Source of the DNA: Pilaira anomala
Lineage: Eukaryota; Mucoromycota; Mucoromycetes; Mucorales; Mucoraceae
Length of the DNA stretch: 64,000 nucleotides
Direction: 5' to 3'
NCBI GenBank assembly: GCA_025716855.1
Contig: JAIXMQ010000006.1
Span: forward strand, 171,001 to 235,000
Shown: piece by piece, positions 33,530-45,331 of the stretch
Layout of the letters: the number at the start of each line of letters is the position of its first letter
How positions within the stretch are numbered: the stretch's first letter is position 1
Notes under the pieces: generated by a model
The model's input: only the letters and a program-made list of their open reading frames with translations
Databases searched by the model: none
Told to the model about the DNA's origin: nothing
Program-made: the position numbers and the translations under genes

Positions 33530-35413
33530 ATGGCGCTGGTAAATAAACTACCAACGGAATTCTTTCAAAAAGTAGCCAACTATCTTTCTCTAAAAGATTG
33601 TTATCATTGCTTATTTGTATCTAGATTATGGCATCATACATTTCAACGTACGCTCTATAAAACCATTCGTATTTCTTCTGAAGACCAACTTGAGAGTCTT
33701 CGTATTTCATTACCTTACTATGGACATTTAGTAAAAGAAATATATTTCACCACCAAAGAAGAAGAAGATATTTTACAACAAGAAGTATCTATTGTAAATA
33801 CAACACAACAACAAGGCGTAGGCAATGCTTCGCTAGATCAAGCGAGTATAACTAAACTGAACGAATTTTGTCCGTTATTGGAAGTGATCGATTTTGAAGT
33901 GACACAATGGACGGAAATTGATTTAAGCCAACTTTCTGTGCAATGGACACGCATGCGGTCTTGTGCACCTCTTTATTTTTCGGACCTGATCAAACAGGAT
34001 TTCTTTATGGTATTTGGAAATAATCTGACTAAGTTACATATTGGATATTATCCTGACGAAATGAATCAATTGGTAAATAAAGTGAGTTCATTCAATCAAT
34101 TACAAGATTTGACACTTGAAATCATCTTGGAAAATGATCAAGTGCCTTGGAATAATAGTAATGGTCATTTAGAAAGAATTCATATGGCTTTACCTCAATT
34201 GAAAACATTACGTTTGATTCGACAGAGAACGCCACGTCAGGAATCAAATTCTTTGGTGGGATCCGATTACTTGTTACCGTTTGAAAGACCTACGCAGATT
34301 GAAACGTTGTCGTTGCATGGTCATGTGGATTCAGTGAAATGGTTTGAGTTTATTATATCGAATTATCCGCATTTAAAAGAGCTAAGGTTGACTCAACTGT
34401 CTACAAGTCGGTTCGGTACGAAATTCATTTGGCAGAATGGACTTGTGGATTTAATCAATGCTTTACCTCAATTAAAATCTATCACGCTTGGTGGAAGAAA
34501 TATACCACAATTGTTTTCTAGTTCATTAGCTAAGGCGTTAAAGAAGCCAACGTGCGCAGTACAGAACTTATATGTGGATTTTGAAACATACCAAGCGATT
34601 GAATCATGTCAATTTTTGTTGGTGATAGCAATGCATGGGTTACAACAATTAAAGTATTTACGGTTACGTGTTTGGGAACAAATACCTGGTTGGTCCGGAG
34701 TGACGAATAATTTATTTCAGTGTCATGGACTTGTCTCACTTCATCTTTCACTCTCAAAAGGGTTGACGGATCAGTTTCCTTTTACACCATTTTTAATTGA
34801 TCATTTTATAAATAATTTACCTCAACTACAAGTATTGGGGTTGGTTGGAGCGAATGTTCAAGTAACTTATAATAATTTTGAGGATTTGAATTTTGGCGTA
34901 TTTGCATTAAAGCAACTTGAATTATCACAATCAAAAGTAGAAAATTATCAAGTCGTGTTTCAGTATCTATCTGCATGTTGTCCTCAATTAAAACAAGTTT
35001 TATTAAAGCGGTGTGAAACGGAGAGAAAGCGAATTAATCTTTCACGGTTATTGAATGCGTGTGTTTTGGATTTACGATACTCTAGATTAGAAAAGATTGT
35101 GCTGAGCACACTTTTGATTTATGTTGGTACGATTCAAAGTAATAAGTTTATTGGAATTCAATTAAAGTATGGAGACGAATTAGAAGAAAAAATGATTTGG
35201 TGTAAATCAATGAAATCAATGGTGTATCCAATTTATTCTGTGAATGAAGATGAGGAAGAGAATCAAGATTTAGATAAACTCTATAAATCATATTCTGGGC
35301 AACAAGTATCAAGTGATTGTATGCCTGGCAATTACATACCCTCTATTGGTGTAATTACAATTTATTGTAAATCTGTAGAAAAAATATATCTTGATCTTTT
35401 ACGAATAAAATAA
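33530..35413 (+). CDS. F-box protein with leucine-rich repeats
   Basis: This single-exon 627-residue ORF starts MALVNKLPTEFFQKVANYLS and continues KDCYHCLFVSRLWHHTFQ, an F-box at about residues 4-48 that should bind Skp1. Degenerate leucine-rich repeats follow (PQLKTLRLIRQR, PHLKELRLTQL, PQLKSITLGG, LQQLKYLRLRVW, PQLQVLGLVGA, PQLKQVLLKRCE). It would serve as a substrate receptor of an SCF ubiquitin ligase; the substrate is unknown. Such F-box/LRR genes are numerous and often intron-free in Mucoromycota. The stop is 25 bp from that of the convergent small secreted protein. Confidence 0.85.
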   Translation: MALVNKLPTEFFQKVANYLSLKDCYHCLFVSRLWHHTFQRTLYKTIRISSEDQLESLRISLPYYGHLVKEIYFTTKEEEDILQQEVSIVNTTQQQGVGNASLDQASITKLNEFCPLLEVIDFEVTQWTEIDLSQLSVQWTRMRSCAPLYFSDLIKQDFFMVFGNNLTKLHIGYYPDEMNQLVNKVSSFNQLQDLTLEIILENDQVPWNNSNGHLERIHMALPQLKTLRLIRQRTPRQESNSLVGSDYLLPFERPTQIETLSLHGHVDSVKWFEFIISNYPHLKELRLTQLSTSRFGTKFIWQNGLVDLINALPQLKSITLGGRNIPQLFSSSLAKALKKPTCAVQNLYVDFETYQAIESCQFLLVIAMHGLQQLKYLRLRVWEQIPGWSGVTNNLFQCHGLVSLHLSLSKGLTDQFPFTPFLIDHFINNLPQLQVLGLVGANVQVTYNNFEDLNFGVFALKQLELSQSKVENYQVVFQYLSACCPQLKQVLLKRCETERKRINLSRLLNACVLDLRYSRLEKIVLSTLLIYVGTIQSNKFIGIQLKYGDELEEKMIWCKSMKSMVYPIYSVNEDEEENQDLDKLYKSYSGQQVSSDCMPGNYIPSIGVITIYCKSVEKIYLDLLRIK

Positions 35414-35438
35414 AAATTTATTATTAATTTATTTTTTA

Positions 35439-35741
35439 TTAGCAAATAACGGATTCAAAATGATCTGCAGGAATTCTCATGGTGTAATGAGCTGGAACGA
35501 CATGTAAAGTGCCTTGACAGTTTTCACCAGTCCATAATGCACAATGACTACTTCCTGTGTTTTTCACAAGTGCAGCTTTAAATTTCTTTGGAAAGTTCGT
35601 ACACCGATGATTTGCGCTGAGTACGCCAGAACGTATCTTTTCATCTGAACTTAGTAATTGTAAACCATTTCCTGTACCGAAAATTGCAATGATATTCATT
35701 GGTAATGTCAAAAGTAAAAGTAATACAGCAATTTGTTTCAT
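35439..35741 (-). CDS. small secreted four-cysteine protein
   Basis: An intron-free ORF of 100 residues with a strong signal peptide (KQIAVLLLLLTLPMNIIA). The mature part has four cysteines (HRCTNF, SHCALWTGENCQG and the C-terminal residue). The CALWTGENCQG word and terminal Cys recall fungal beta/gamma-crystallin-like small secreted proteins, but the similarity is short and I leave the family open. It is convergent with the F-box gene and downstream, on the same strand, of nothing closer than the copper ATPase, which ends about 100 bp from its start. Confidence 0.7.
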   Translation of the reverse strand: MKQIAVLLLLLTLPMNIIAIFGTGNGLQLLSSDEKIRSGVLSANHRCTNFPKKFKAALVKNTGSSHCALWTGENCQGTLHVVPAHYTMRIPADHFESVIC

Positions 35742-35836
35742 TATTATATGTATATATATATTTCAAAAAGAAAAGAAAAAAAAGAAGAAAATCCTGGTCT
35801 TTATTTTAGAAAATATATATTAAAAATACATGGGTT

Positions 35837-38800
35837 TTATAATTTGATTCGATGTGAATCTTGTACAACTTTAGGTGGTTTATAGAGTCGAAGTAATAAA
35901 CTGGAACATACAACACTCACACTCGATAAGACCATAGCAATGCCTGCAATGTAAGTAGGAAGTCCTTCACCAGTTGCTGGGTAAAGAATACCGGCTGCAA
36001 TAGGAATAGCAATGACATTGTATAAGAATGCCCATAAGAAATTGAATCGAATGCGACGAACTACTGTACGTGATAAATCGTACATGGTTAAAAGATCCAT
36101 TAAATTGTTTCTTATTAATACAATACTAGCTGCTTCAATTGCGATATCTGTAGCTGAGCCAACGGAAATACTAGATTTGTATGAAAATAAATTAGTTTTG
36201 TCAAAAATAAAATAAAACAAAAACTTTACCCAACATCAGCTTGTGCAAGAGCAGGGGAATCGTTAATACCATCACCCACCATAGCTACAACAGCATCTAT
36301 ATGTTTCTTTCCATTTTTTCTCCAGAACTTTTGATGATTACCAAAGTGTTGTTCACGAATACCACGTCTTTGAAGGTTTCGGATTTTATCGGCTTTTTGC
36401 TCTGGTTTCACGCCGGCCAAAACGAAATCAGCAGGAATCCCAAGCTGTCTACCCACGACACGACCTGTACGTTCATTATCACCCGTGATCATCCAGACTT
36501 CAATCTTTCGTTTTTTTAACTCTTCAACCAATTGCTTAGCTTCAGGCCTTGGAATATCTGCAACGGCTAATTGAGAAATCATCATGGTTTGAGATGCACT
36601 ACAACAAATGGAACTCGAAGCACATTTACATACTACGCAAGCACAAGCGTTCTTACAACCGTCTTTATGAAGACTATCAGCCAAAGGTACTTCATCATTA
36701 CCAACCACAGGAGAAGCCGAGACAAGTACAATGGATTGACCTAAATCTTGCCAATTGTTGATTAAATCTTGAGCAACTCTTGCTTGATGTGAGGTTTGAT
36801 ACCTGGCATGGTTTTCGTCCATCCAAGCTTGATTTCCCAAGAAAACGTTGAGTGCACGTACATGACGAAGTTGACCAGCCAAGGTCTCGGAAATATCTTG
36901 TGATAAAGTGATGGTAGCCAATAAACCACGACCAGGAATTTCTTGAGTGTTCGTGATGGTCACACCTTCAAATAGGTTGTCCTGATCAGAGAAATTTTCT
37001 GCTTCTGGTTCTTCTTCGTTATCAAGTTCGTTTACAAATAACTCTGCATCGGATAAATTCGAGTTCTCTCTTAAGGAAGTAATGATATAACGGGCCTTTT
37101 TTTCAATAGATTTGGATAAGGGGTGGTTACTAGCAGAACTGACACGGCCCAGGATCTTCCAGATAGAGATTCTTTGGTCTACTTCAGTCTTTCCCTGTAA
37201 TTGATTTGATTTATCTATCCAGCTATGCGTTACAGTAGGTTTACCCATTGTCAGAGTACCTGTCTTGTCAAATGCAACAGTCGTGATTCGATTCGCCATC
37301 TCTAATGCGTATCCTCCACCTTTAACAAGTACACCATATTTCGCAGCAACGCCTGTACCTACCATGACAGCAGTTGGGCTTGCTAAACCTAAACCACATG
37401 GACAAGCAATCACAAGTACAGTGACAGCTGTCATTAAGGAAAAGATGGTCTTGTTTTGTCCCATAGGTATCCATTCCACAGGATACATGTCTTTTAAACC
37501 AAGCACGAGCCATATAATAAATGTGATGAGAGCTAATAAGATGACAACAGGCACGAAAATGGTAGAGATGTTATCTGCGACTTGTTCAATGGGTGCTTTA
37601 GGTGATGCTTGTGCGTCTTGAACGAGTTGAATGATACGAGAAAGGGTTGTATCAGAACCGACACGGATAGCACGGATATAAATTGGACTGCTTGTGTTGA
37701 TAGTGGCAGTAATGACATTATCGCCTTCGTGTTTGGAAACAGGTACAGATTCACCTGTGATCATAGATTCGTCTGTAGCTGAGGATCCGCGCCATACTTT
37801 ACCATCACATGGAATACGACCACCTGCATTGATTTTAAGAATATCACCCACTAAATAAAAAGTTAAAATGTGATTTATTTATAATGCTTTTTTTAAAAAA
37901 AATGGTATTACCTTGAATATCTTTGGATTCAATTTCTTTTTCAATTAAAACTTCTTCTTCAATTGCTGTGGTACTAGTAGACAATGAGTTCTTGTCAATA
38001 CTGTTTCGTGATTTTTGAGAGATTTCAACTAAAGTAGCAGTTTCAGGTTGCAGGTCCATTAACTTTGTGATGGTTTCAGCCGTTTTTCCTTTTGCCATGG
38101 CCTCAAGCCATTTACCAAAATGAATAAATGTGATTAGGAGTACAGAGGTTTCAAAGTAATTCATGCTCATGCCTTCCATATGAGGGTTTGCCATTGCAGC
38201 AATCACAGTACCGACAGAAGCAAAATAAGCGACAGTTGTACCCATTGCAACCAAGGTCTCCATATTGGCCGTACGTGTATAGACAAGAGATTTATAAGCT
38301 TTAGTATAAAATGGTAAACCGAGCCAGAATTGAACTGGAGTTGCCAAGAGAAACAAGATGAAATCACCTACTGAGAGACCATGTGTGATTTCCTTCATGA
38401 ATACTTTATGGATAGGATTTGAGGCAGGTAATGCCATCATAAAGATCATGGAAATGATAACGACCGGAATTGCAAACAAGAGAGACCATAGAAACCGAGA
38501 TTTTAAAATGAAGAGTTCCTTGTCCATTGATTCACGCATGGAAGCTCTTTGTTCAGAGATGGTATTACCTTGAGTATCTTGAGCAAGCTCTGCCTTGTAA
38601 CCAATTTGTTCAATCATCTGAGCTAATGAACGTGCACCGATGATGGTAGGGTCGTGCTCAATGGATGCAGATTTAGAAAGTAAATTCACTTGACAACTGA
38701 TGACACCAGGTTGTTTCATCATGGTACGTTCAATATTGGCAACACATGAAGCGCAAGTCATACCGGTAACAACAAGATGAGTGGTCACTAAACGAGAACT

Positions 38801-40632
38801 CTTTTGACTGGATATACTCAGATTATCAGAATCCAAGAGTCTCTTGGAGATCTTGGTAATTTTTATACTTTCAGCGGAGAAACCGAGTTGTAAAATGGAT
38901 TGAAAGATTCTTTGACGTGTAATAAATTCACCCACGAACTCAAAACTTGCACGACCGGTTTCCAAGTTAACTTGGATTGACTTGCTGTCGATACCATGAA
39001 GTTTTGTTAATGCGCTATGGACCTTTTCAAGACAGTTGGGACAATACATGCCAGTAATTAATAAATCGGCTTTATAAGCATCGACAGTGTGTCCAGGATC
39101 TTGTTGAATAGAAGGAGCAGCAGAATCAGAATGAAATACAACTTTACTTGCAGTATAGCCCATATTCTTTACAGCTTGAATGATTGTTTGTTCATCCAAC
39201 ATGTTTCCAATGACGGAGAAAGTACCAGTATGAGTAAGTAAATTGACTTTGACAGAGGTTGGGTCAACACTAGGCAGCTTTATAAGTCCGCGTTCAATTG
39301 TACGTACACAACTAGAACAAGTCATGCCAGAAATTTGAAAGCTGACTTTACGAGGAATCGAAATCACTTGACTGTGAACAGAGACAGTACCGAGAGAACG
39401 AGTAGAATCTCGTCGAGAGGGGGAATGTTCAGTGGTAGCGACAAGTACAGCAGGTGGTATCAAGTTGTGAATGATTTGAACATTTTCAATACTGAAACCA
39501 CGTTCTTCAATTGCGTTTTGAATTGTATTGATATCAGGGTTCTTGCTAATAAACATGGCCATTTCAGTTTCAAGACTTACTTGAATTGAATTGGGCTCGA
39601 CATCAGGTACTTCGTTCTTGAGTGCGTCAGTGATGGAAGCAACACAGGATTGACAGGTCATACCAATCACACGCATGACCACTTTGCGTCTACCACCATT
39701 GTTATCATCATTATTAGAGTGATTGGTGGGGGGAATATGAACTGTGTGTGTAATAAATGAAGGTGACTCTTCTAAATCGCCAGAAAGTGCACCATCACTA
39801 AATCGAGGAACTCCGTTTAGATCATAACCTAAACCTTCAATTATATCTTTCAGTTTATCTGCGTTCATTGCATCTTTTTCAAAAGAAAATGTGCCTTGAC
39901 GTTTATTTAGGTTGATTAAAACAGTGTTGGGAAGTACACCGGGTATATTTCTTAATGTTTCGGAAACTGTACGTACGCAGTGTTGACAAGTCATGCCTGA
40001 TAATGAAAATACAACTGTCTTGATACCAGTGTCGTTCTCGGCATTCTTTTGTGGAGGGGTAGAGTCTTGTTTCATTTCACCCACATCATAACCGAGATCT
40101 TCAATGGTTTGTTTCAATTCTTCTAATTTGATTGGGCCATTGGTTTTTATATTAGCTTGCTCTTTCTCTAAAGAGACTTGTACGGAATCGGAATCAATTA
40201 AATTTAAATCTTGTAAGGTCTTTGTAATAGTGTTTGTACAATGAGAACATGTCATACCAGAGATAGGTATAGTGACATAGGTGTTAGCCGGAATAGTGTC
40301 GAATTGTGTAGAAGCAGAAGTGAGTGTTATCTCGGGAGTATCAGATTCATAGCCCAAAGAATCAATTAAGTCTGATAAAATACGTTTTAAATCGTCTTTT
40401 GATCTTTCTGTTTGTGTCTCTTGAAATTCAAAAATAGCTTCTGAATTTTCTAAACTGACTTTTACAGTTGAGCTTACAACACCTTCTAACTCTTGAAATG
40501 CTTTCGTAATGGTGTTGACACAATGCTGTTTGAACTCATTTAGTTTCGAGAAAAAAAAATTTATGCATTAAAATTTTTACTTACGTTACAGGTCATACCT
40601 GTTATTTTGATTTTGATCAAGTACTTTGACAT
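35837..40632 (-). CDS. CCC2: CCC2/ATP7-type copper-transporting P1B ATPase, seven HMA domains
   Basis: Four exons (40632-40585, 40525-37912, 37850-36230, 36170-35837) give 1538 residues, far longer than yeast CCC2 (about 1000). Seven heavy-metal-associated repeats occupy about 1-600: six carry GMTCxxC and the sixth is GMYCPNC. Eight membrane helices and all P-type motifs follow: ITGES (about 918), CPC in helix 6 (1037), DKTGTLT (1082), SNHPL (1128, usually SEHPL), MITGDN and MVGDGINDSPAL. Seven cysteines lie within 1286-1304, between the phosphorylation site and the TGDN motif. It pumps copper into the Golgi lumen for multicopper oxidases. Intron 1 falls between the two metal-binding cysteines of HMA1. 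Confidence 0.95.
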
Positions 40633-41399
40633 GAATGTATTGGTTTCTGAGGGAGAAGAGTATGAATAAATAAAGTCTGATTATTATTATTATTACTTGA
40701 CTTACCTTATTGCTCAACTAAGAAGGCTGTTTAGAGAGAAAAAAGTTTTTTTTTTTTTACTATTGACATAAAAAAGGTATTTATACAAAATAATTAAAGT
40801 GAGACATGACTTAAATTCATTGCACATGTGACTGGGACGAGCACTTTTTGCTGCATTCATATTGTCCACTAAAATAAAGGAATGCTTTCACGATAGTTAG
40901 CTGTTACACAAATGTTATGAATCGCTTGAAAATGCAATTATTTAATCATTTTAGTAATAAAAAAGCATTCTTTACTTTTCTTTCTTTTTCTTCTCCAAAT
41001 AAAAAATAGATATTCTTACTACTTTCATGCAATTATCTTGTTTGATTATATACAAAGGATTATATCAAGAAATGGATAACTTTAAAACGCGTATAGTGTA
41101 TATTATCGATAGTAAGAAATATCAATACTTTTATCACAAAGAAGAAGTTCACTGTCGGATAAATTCCATAAAGAACGTTCTTTCTAAATAATAGACTGAA
41201 TATGTATTATCAAAGTTCAATATACATATGTACTTTTTTTTTTTTATGGTGTATCAAGAATCTGTCAACCGAGTGATGGCTTTGACGCAGTGAATTCTTA
41301 AAAATATTTGAGACAAAAGTTGATTTAAACTTGATGTAATCTTGAACTATCATGTGATATTGATGCTTTTATTGCTTCATGCACACCAATAACTCGTGT
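40633..41399. other. intergenic upstream of the copper ATPase
   Basis: About 770 bp with no supported ORF. The first 120 bp hold a T-run and the likely CCC2 promoter. The rest is unremarkable AT-rich sequence. Confidence 0.6.
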
Positions 41400-42125
41400 G
41401 TAGATGAAAAGAAGTGATTCACACCCTACTTGTCAGATTTCGGCCGGGATCAAAAACGACTTTATAAGGAACGGTGGTCCAAAAAGAGTCTTGGTATGAT
41501 AACCATGTATGGGCACTCATCGATGACATTAAAAAACTCTGCCTGTTATTCGGTAAATAAAACAAAAAAGATTTGTATAGAAAGCTGTATATTGATTTTA
41601 ATATTTCGTAGTGACAAAGCTGCCGATACGGCAAGCAGCAGAAGAAAAAACGCAGACAGAGTCCTTGGATCCAAAGATATGCTTGCAAGAGCTTTTACGG
41701 TATATAAATGTGACCTAATTGTCAGAGAATAGAAAGCTACTCATAAATGTTCTGATGAATATGGGGTTGTGGAGACAGCAATAAATCAAGTAAACATAAA
41801 GTATTTATAAGAAACAGGTATCAAGTTGCTAAAGGCGATGAAGGATACGCTGGATAAGTTAGTCATCAGCAACTAAAATGAGTTTAAAGGCTTAATTGAA
41901 TACTCGATATCATCATTAGCTGATGATAGACCAAGATAGTAAATTACCAGAATAACAACAATCAGGACTTATCAATTGCAAGTGATGTATCCCACTTCAC
42001 CAGAAGTATTCTTGCCTTTGATCGTTTTAGTTTGGCAGTTTAAACAACAAGTTTTGAAAGTGAACTCCACTGTATTTTTTAAACAAAACTCGTTCATTCA
42101 AAGGATACCAGTGAATGGTTAAATA
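41400..42125 (+). pseudogene. eroded gene of a probable lineage-expanded fungal family
   Basis: In one frame the segment from 41466 reads KESWYDNHVWALIDDIKKLC; after an intron-like gap (41553-41611) it continues ASSRRKNADRVLGSKDMLAR and CDLIVRE. It then keeps coding character through five in-frame stops (LLKAMKDTLDKLVISN, SSLADDRPR, MYPTSPEVFLPLIVLVWQFK). The pattern recalls repeated uncharacterised Mucoromycota proteins, from memory. The intron phases no longer match by one base. I call it a pseudogene; function unknown. Confidence 0.55.
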
Positions 42126-42615
42126 CATGCTTAGATCAAAATAATACCATTCTTATGCGTGCCACATCAACATCAAACGAGTAGACGAATAAAGATTGAC
42201 TCTTGCACCAAGGCTAAAAAATAAATTACTCCATTTAAGAAATTCTGGTGAATGTAAACACATTTATAATACGAATACGGAAAGGAAGGTTATATAATAA
42301 AAGGCATAAGTCAAAATTTTAAAAGAATGCACAATCATCTCTACCTAATATGCTTATTTTGATGTCTGTCTCTACTTTTAATTTTAAGCCGCATTAACTA
42401 AGGCATAAGATAATAATAAGGAAAAAAAAGTTTATTTATTAATCTAAGCCCAAGATAGTTTATCTTTTTTTTTTTTTACTGCAGATTCCTTATTTAAAAA
42501 TCTGCTGAGTAACATATGATTACTTTATTTGAAGAAAAAGGAACAAAACAGTGCCACATTTCATTTAAATAGCATTTGTACCTTTTATTTTATTTTATTT
42601 TATTTTAACTTTCTT
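42126..42615. other. intergenic before PQQ copy 4
   Basis: About 490 bp ending in a TTTTA repeat at 42582-42607. It includes an upstream ATG at about 42516 that opens a short frame (MITLFEEKGTKQ) resembling the start region of the sister genes and ending in TAG. Confidence 0.5.
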
Positions 42616-43447
42616 ATGGTTTTCAACTGCATTGAAAAAAAAGTATTGACTTCTACAGGTGATGAATATACTCGTAATGATTTATTGATATGTTCAACAA
42701 ATGGATACATTTACGCCATTTATAAAAAAGACGGCACAATCTTTTGGAGTACTTATATAGCCATTACAGCTTCAGTCATATCACTGTTTGTCTCTGATAA
42801 TGATAGGATTATTGCAGGAGCAGCAGGAAATACTTATTCTATTGATTTAATGACAGGTGAAATAAAATGGACGAATTCCATGTCTGTAAGTAACGACTCT
42901 GTGTGTGTAACGGTAACTATATAATAAATGGGCGTTTTCTTTATAGGGATTTGGGTACAGTGAAGTTTCTATTGTTACTACTTCTAGTACTGAAGAAAAA
43001 GGTACTCAAATGATATCAAAATACGATCAAAAAGAGATGCAAGCGGATAAAGAGCGACAGGTGGTGATTGCATGTTCAAAGGGAAAAGCAATTGCAATGG
43101 ACTTTGATAGTGGTGAGACAATATGGACATATGATTGTCCTTATGGTGGATATAATATTCCTGTAGCGATAATTGAAACTATAAATCAAGAGTTTGAAAG
43201 ACCAGTGCAGGTAGTTTATATTGGATCAGGAAGATGTGTATACTGTTTGAGTGTACAAACAGGACAAGTTATATGGTCAGTATCACTTTCATGGAATATA
43301 CTTGGGCCTCAATATATGACACTTGCTAGTCCTTGGAGCTCCAAGTTGGCTGCAGAGACTAATACGGCGTTTAGCCAAAATCCTTCTGCACAAGCCATTC
43401 AAAAGGCAGCAGAAAAAAATAAAAAGAGGCGAAAAAATAAAACATAA
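42616..43447 (+). CDS. PQQ-like beta-propeller repeat protein, copy 4 (dispersed, inverted)
   Basis: Two exons (42616-42885, 42947-43447) join in phase 0 like the three tandem copies and give about 256 residues. Blades are IYAIYKKDGTIFWS, YSIDLMTGEIKW, IAMDFDSGETIWTYDCPYGG and VYCLSVQTGQVIW. GFGYSEVS after the intron links it to copy 3. The N-terminus has lost the MTxW start; the ATG used (MVFNCIEKK) is only the nearest upstream one, and CTACAG just before GATGAATATAC could instead be a splice acceptor. The C-terminus is Lys/Arg-rich. It may be an active gene or one losing its 5' end. Confidence 0.65.
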
Positions 43448-44025
43448 GATTTACTTTAATAAATTCTTTGTTACATTATTAAAAGTTTTTTTGTTCCAAG
43501 TTAAACATGGTCAGTTTCAGATTCAAAGTCAATTCAAAAGTAGAGAGTGTGGCATGATAAATATTAAGTATCTACATAGCAAAAAAAAAAAAAAGTCTGC
43601 TAGTTTATTTTTAAGCAAGGCCATTACCTGAGAATACAAGAGATAATTGCAAATTTTAAAGACAAGAGTTTTACAGTGTGAATAGATATATGCACTTTTT
43701 ACAATACGCAACCTCTTAGAAACAGATTTTGTGCTTCAAAATAACAAACAAAATTTATTTTTTAAGCAGGTAAACATAAATGCTTCTTTTTTTGCACGTC
43801 TTTTTATTTTTTCCTAAATAAAATACTTTAGGTTTTCAATACGCTCTCTCCTTATTTTTTGTTGAAAGGATAATATCTACATGAAATAAAAAAAACTCGG
43901 AGTTTGTGATGACGTTTTTTCATGGAACGCGTTTGCTTTTAATAATTTGTGTTTTTTTTCAGTTTTTTTTTCCTTTTTCTTTTTTTTTTTTTTCTCGCAT
44001 AAACAAGTATGCTTTTCAGTTTATT
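43448..44025. other. intergenic upstream of NOT1
   Basis: About 580 bp; T-runs just before the NOT1 start (43944-43993). A short upstream frame begins at 44009 and ends on the NOT1 start codon. No other gene is supported. Confidence 0.6.
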
Positions 44026-44181
44026 ATGAACAAAACAGACGTATTCCCTTTAGTTAAACAACCTACTTCTAAAACCCAACAAGAAAGTCTTGGTCGTATT
44101 GTCAAAGCACAAGTAACACTACTTGTTTCTAATCTTGACAACGATAACTTTACTAGAAAAGCAGCAGAAATAAACGGTGTA

Positions 44182-44219
<38 letters not shown>

Positions 44220-45300
44220 TTAAAGAAAAAAAATATATTTTTTCTATAGCTTATAGAAACGTATGGAGAAGATATTCGTCAACACTTATTTCGTTACCTT
44301 TTATCAGATATCAATGGACTTTATTTTCGATTACTAAAAGAACATGTCGTTCAAAACAAAACTCAATCGATGGTCAGTTTTAGTTTGGCTTTGAAACAAC
44401 AAGTGAATTTAAACTTGTTAGAACTTTTTGAAAAACTTGAACTGGATGCTTTTGACAAGGTGTTTTTTTCTATTCCTCTATTTTCCGGTAGTATGGATGA
44501 ACAAGGTAAAGATAAAGAAGGGGGAGTAGTGGGAAAAAGAAAGGGGGTGAAAGAGAGGAGTTGTGTCATTAACTTTTTTTTTTTTTGGTTACGTAGCCAA
44601 AACTATTTACGAGAATAATATTCAACAAGCTCCATCTTGTCTTTACAACAGACAGTTACCCGATTCCGTTTTTCAATACTTGTTTGAAAGTATTATAAAA
44701 GCTATGGAAGTTTACCAGTTTCAACCAATTGAAGAAATACAAGCTCTTGTAACAAAAGTAAAAGAGAATTGTAAAGATAAAACGATAGTTACTACAGTAC
44801 AATCACAACTTGATTTAAAAGCTGGTAAAAATACAACTGAAGATGATCGATTAAAGCAAACAATTATTGAACAATATCATACCAACCCATCATGCATTAC
44901 ACACATTTTGGAGATGACGAAAAATGTAAGTCTGATTTATATATATATTTTAATGGGGCCATATTCTCATCTATTATTATTATATATAGAAACTTCCATC
45001 GATTTTGGATTCACTTCCTACTTTTTTAGCATTGGATTTAGCTTGTGTTGCTGCATATCAGAAATTAATTCATTTGGAAAGTTGGCTTAGAGAAAGGATG
45101 AATGATGGCTTTGCAACTCAGTGTTTGGATTTTCTTGGTCAAAAGATTGTATTGGAAACAGCTGGACGTGATAATGAAAACTCTCCTGTATCTCTCTCAT
45201 TGGACTCTATGAGTACATTTCTTAAAGTCTTGGGACAAAGGTAAATATATATATATATATATACATAGAGTGAAGCTATTTCAGTTTTACTCACACACAC

Positions 45301-45331
<31 letters not shown>

